Assembly (NCBI GenBank): GCA_910587275.1
Contig: CAJUMD010000099.1
Location: 1 to 6,869 of the forward strand
Direction: 5' to 3'
DNA from: an uncultured Kineothrix sp.
GTDB lineage: Bacteria; Bacillota; Clostridia; Lachnospirales; Lachnospiraceae
Length of the DNA: 6,869 nucleotides
In this document: one piece after another, positions 5,450 through 6,869 of the stretch
Layout: every line of letters starts with the position of its first letter
How positions within the stretch are numbered: the stretch's first letter is position 1
Translations under genes and position numbers: made by a program
Notes under the pieces: model-generated
Databases searched by the model: none
Told to the model about the DNA's origin: nothing
The model's input: only the letters and a program-made list of their open reading frames with translations

Positions 5450-6869
5450 TTATGTATTATAATCGATTCCTTCCAAATAAGGAAGGATATTTTCAAATAG
5501 CTGCCGCACAATGGGAGCCGCAATCTGCCCGCCGTAATAAACACCCTGCGGGTTATTGATGATGGCAATGGCAAGTACCTGCGGATCATCCGCCGGGGCG
5601 AAACCGAGAAACGAAGAAATATACCGCCCGCTGCCCCTTGGAAGCGTCTGACTGGTTGCCGTCTTGCCACCGATGCGGTATCCTTCCACATAGCCGTTCT
5701 TTCCGCTGCCGTTTTCCACCACCTGTTCCAAAATATAGCGCATGGTTTCCGAGGTTTCGGCGGAAACAATATTCTGCTGCACCGGATATTTTAATGTTTC
5801 CTTTACGTTGCCCTCACTGTCCACCACTTTTACGCCGAAATGGGGCGTCACGCGCGTCCCCCCGTTTACGATGGACGATACGGTCGTCGCGAGCTGTATG
5901 GGCGTAATCTGGAACGACTGCCCGAAAGAAATCGTGGCAAGTTCCACCGCCCCGATATTTTCCTTTTTATGCATAATCGTGCCTGCCTCCCCCGGCAGGT
6001 CCACGCCGGTCTTCGACAACAGACCGAACTGCTTAAAATAATCATAATAACGGTCCACGCCAATCCGCATCCCTACCGTAACGAATACCGGATTGCAGGA
6101 ATTCATGGTACCCTGCACGAAATCCTCCGCGCCGTGCCCGCTGATTTTATGGCACCGTATCCTCCGGTCCTCCACCATTACATATCCGGGACAGCTAAAT
6201 CTGTCGTTCACCGTTACCGCGCCGGATTCCAGCCCGGCAGCCGCCGTAATAATCTTAAACGTGGAACCCGGTTCATACGTGTCGTTGATGCAGCCGTTAC
6301 GCCACATCTGGTTTAAAAGATTCTGTTTTTCCTCCTGGCTTACCGGTTCCGCCGTTCCTTCCGGCAAGGTATAGGGTTCGTTCAGGTTAAATTCCGGCAC
6401 GTTTACCATCGCCAGGATTTCCCCGTTCTTCGGATTCATCACCAAAATCGATACGCTGTCCGCCTCCTTCGTCTCCATCGCCTGCATCGCCAGTTGGGTG
6501 GCATAGCTTTGGATATTGATGTCCAGGCTGACATATAAGTCATTCCCGTTTTCCGGCTCAATCCTCTCCTCCCCCGCCTCCGCGATTTCCACTCCTTTGG
6601 CATCGGTCACAGTTAGGATGGTTCCCTCTTTTCCCTTCAAATATTCCTCATAGATAACTTCCAGTCCGATAATTCCCTGGTTATCCCCTCCGGTAAATCC
6701 CAGGACCTTGGACGCCAGCGTTTCATACGGATAGTACCGCTTGTAATCCTCATCCACCTTCACCCCTTCCAAATCGTATTCCCTGATTTTATCTCCCGTT
6801 TCCTTATCCACATTGCTCTTTATTCTTTCTATGGCGGAATATTTCTCCACTCTTTTTGCCACATATTCC
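5450..6869 (-). CDS. ftsI: Class B penicillin-binding protein, FtsI/SpoVD type (N-terminus beyond window)
   Basis: This is a D,D-transpeptidase that cross-links septal peptidoglycan; its family is membrane-anchored and works with FtsW-type polymerases. The frame is open through the right edge (GAA TAT GTG GCA...), so the GTG at 6862 is not the true start. The membrane anchor and roughly the first 100-150 residues are missing. The 472 complete codons show the end of the pedestal/dimerisation domain, with RYYPYETLASKVLGF and NQGIIGLEVIYEEYLKG, and then the transpeptidase domain. Active-site motifs are STFK (nucleophilic Ser at 6265-6263), SCN (6100-6092) and a third motif reading KTA (5665-5657) where KTG is usual. 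The protein stops at LPYLEGIDYNT without the PASTA domain found at the C-terminus of SpoVD and many Gram-positive PBP2-like proteins. The position before mraY fits FtsI, PBP2B or SpoVD; the missing PASTA tail argues mildly against SpoVD. The symbol is assigned by position and family. Confidence 0.9.
   Translation of the reverse strand, partial: EYVAKRVEKYSAIERIKSNVDKETGDKIREYDLEGVKVDEDYKRYYPYETLASKVLGFTGGDNQGIIGLEVIYEEYLKGKEGTILTVTDAKGVEIAEAGEERIEPENGNDLYVSLDINIQSYATQLAMQAMETKEADSVSILVMNPKNGEILAMVNVPEFNLNEPYTLPEGTAEPVSQEEKQNLLNQMWRNGCINDTYEPGSTFKIITAAAGLESGAVTVNDRFSCPGYVMVEDRRIRCHKISGHGAEDFVQGTMNSCNPVFVTVGMRIGVDRYYDYFKQFGLLSKTGVDLPGEAGTIMHKKENIGAVELATISFGQSFQITPIQLATTVSSIVNGGTRVTPHFGVKVVDSEGNVKETLKYPVQQNIVSAETSETMRYILEQVVENGSGKNGYVEGYRIGGKTATSQTLPRGSGRYISSFLGFAPADDPQVLAIAIINNPQGVYYGGQIAAPIVRQLFENILPYLEGIDYNT

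Noticed and set aside
5410..5769. 119-codon minus-strand frame overlapping the PBP C-terminus
   Set aside because: It is an alternative frame of the PBP gene, whose own frame encodes the conserved transpeptidase motifs. The peptide shows no known motif.
6860..6862. GTG as the start of the PBP gene
   Set aside because: The frame stays open to the window edge. Starting here would cut the dimerisation domain and remove the membrane anchor that every class B PBP of this type has.
1..6869. CRISPR array, tRNA/rRNA, insertion sequence, phage or defence system
   Set aside because: No regularly spaced repeats, RNA gene signatures, transposase motifs or terminal inverted repeats were seen. The window is almost fully occupied by cell-wall and division genes.

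Overview
The window is a stretch of a dcw (division and cell wall) gene cluster. All genes read on the minus strand, so transcription runs from the right edge towards the left edge. The organism is most likely a Firmicute of class Clostridia, probably Lachnospiraceae. The reasons are the G+C content of roughly one half (estimated by eye), purine-rich AGGA/AAGG-type ribosome binding sites, a short 318-residue MraY, and the gene order and protein flavour. No rRNA or other taxonomic marker is present, so this placement is an inference from protein character.

In transcription order the window holds: a class B penicillin-binding protein of the FtsI/SpoVD type (5450-6869, N-terminus beyond the right edge); mraY (4452-5408); murD (2905-4353); ftsW (1620-2828); murA (275-1525, TTG start); and the first 80 codons of a lysine-, glycine- and threonine-rich protein at the usual place of ftsQ/divIB (31-270). 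Gaps are 41, 98, 76, 94 and 4 bases, as expected for one operon. No gene-free stretch exceeds 100 bases.

The products form one pathway. MurA commits UDP-GlcNAc to peptidoglycan synthesis. MurD adds D-glutamate to UDP-MurNAc-L-Ala. MraY loads the finished pentapeptide precursor onto undecaprenyl phosphate. FtsW polymerises lipid II at the septum, the class B PBP cross-links the strands, and FtsQ/DivIB would be part of the divisome that FtsW and the PBP work in. murE and murF are not found between the PBP and mraY, and murG is not found after ftsW. Those genes must lie elsewhere in the genome.

Bases 1-30 are not genomic. They match the 3' part of the Illumina TruSeq read-2 adapter, so the left edge is a contig end with untrimmed adapter.

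I found no new biological system. The points worth a second look are: the adapter; a KTA instead of KTG third active-site motif in the PBP, which also lacks a PASTA tail; an 8-bp hairpin abutting the murD ribosome binding site; a purine-rich sequence repeated in two (partly three) intergenic gaps; and the reduced gene set of the cluster.
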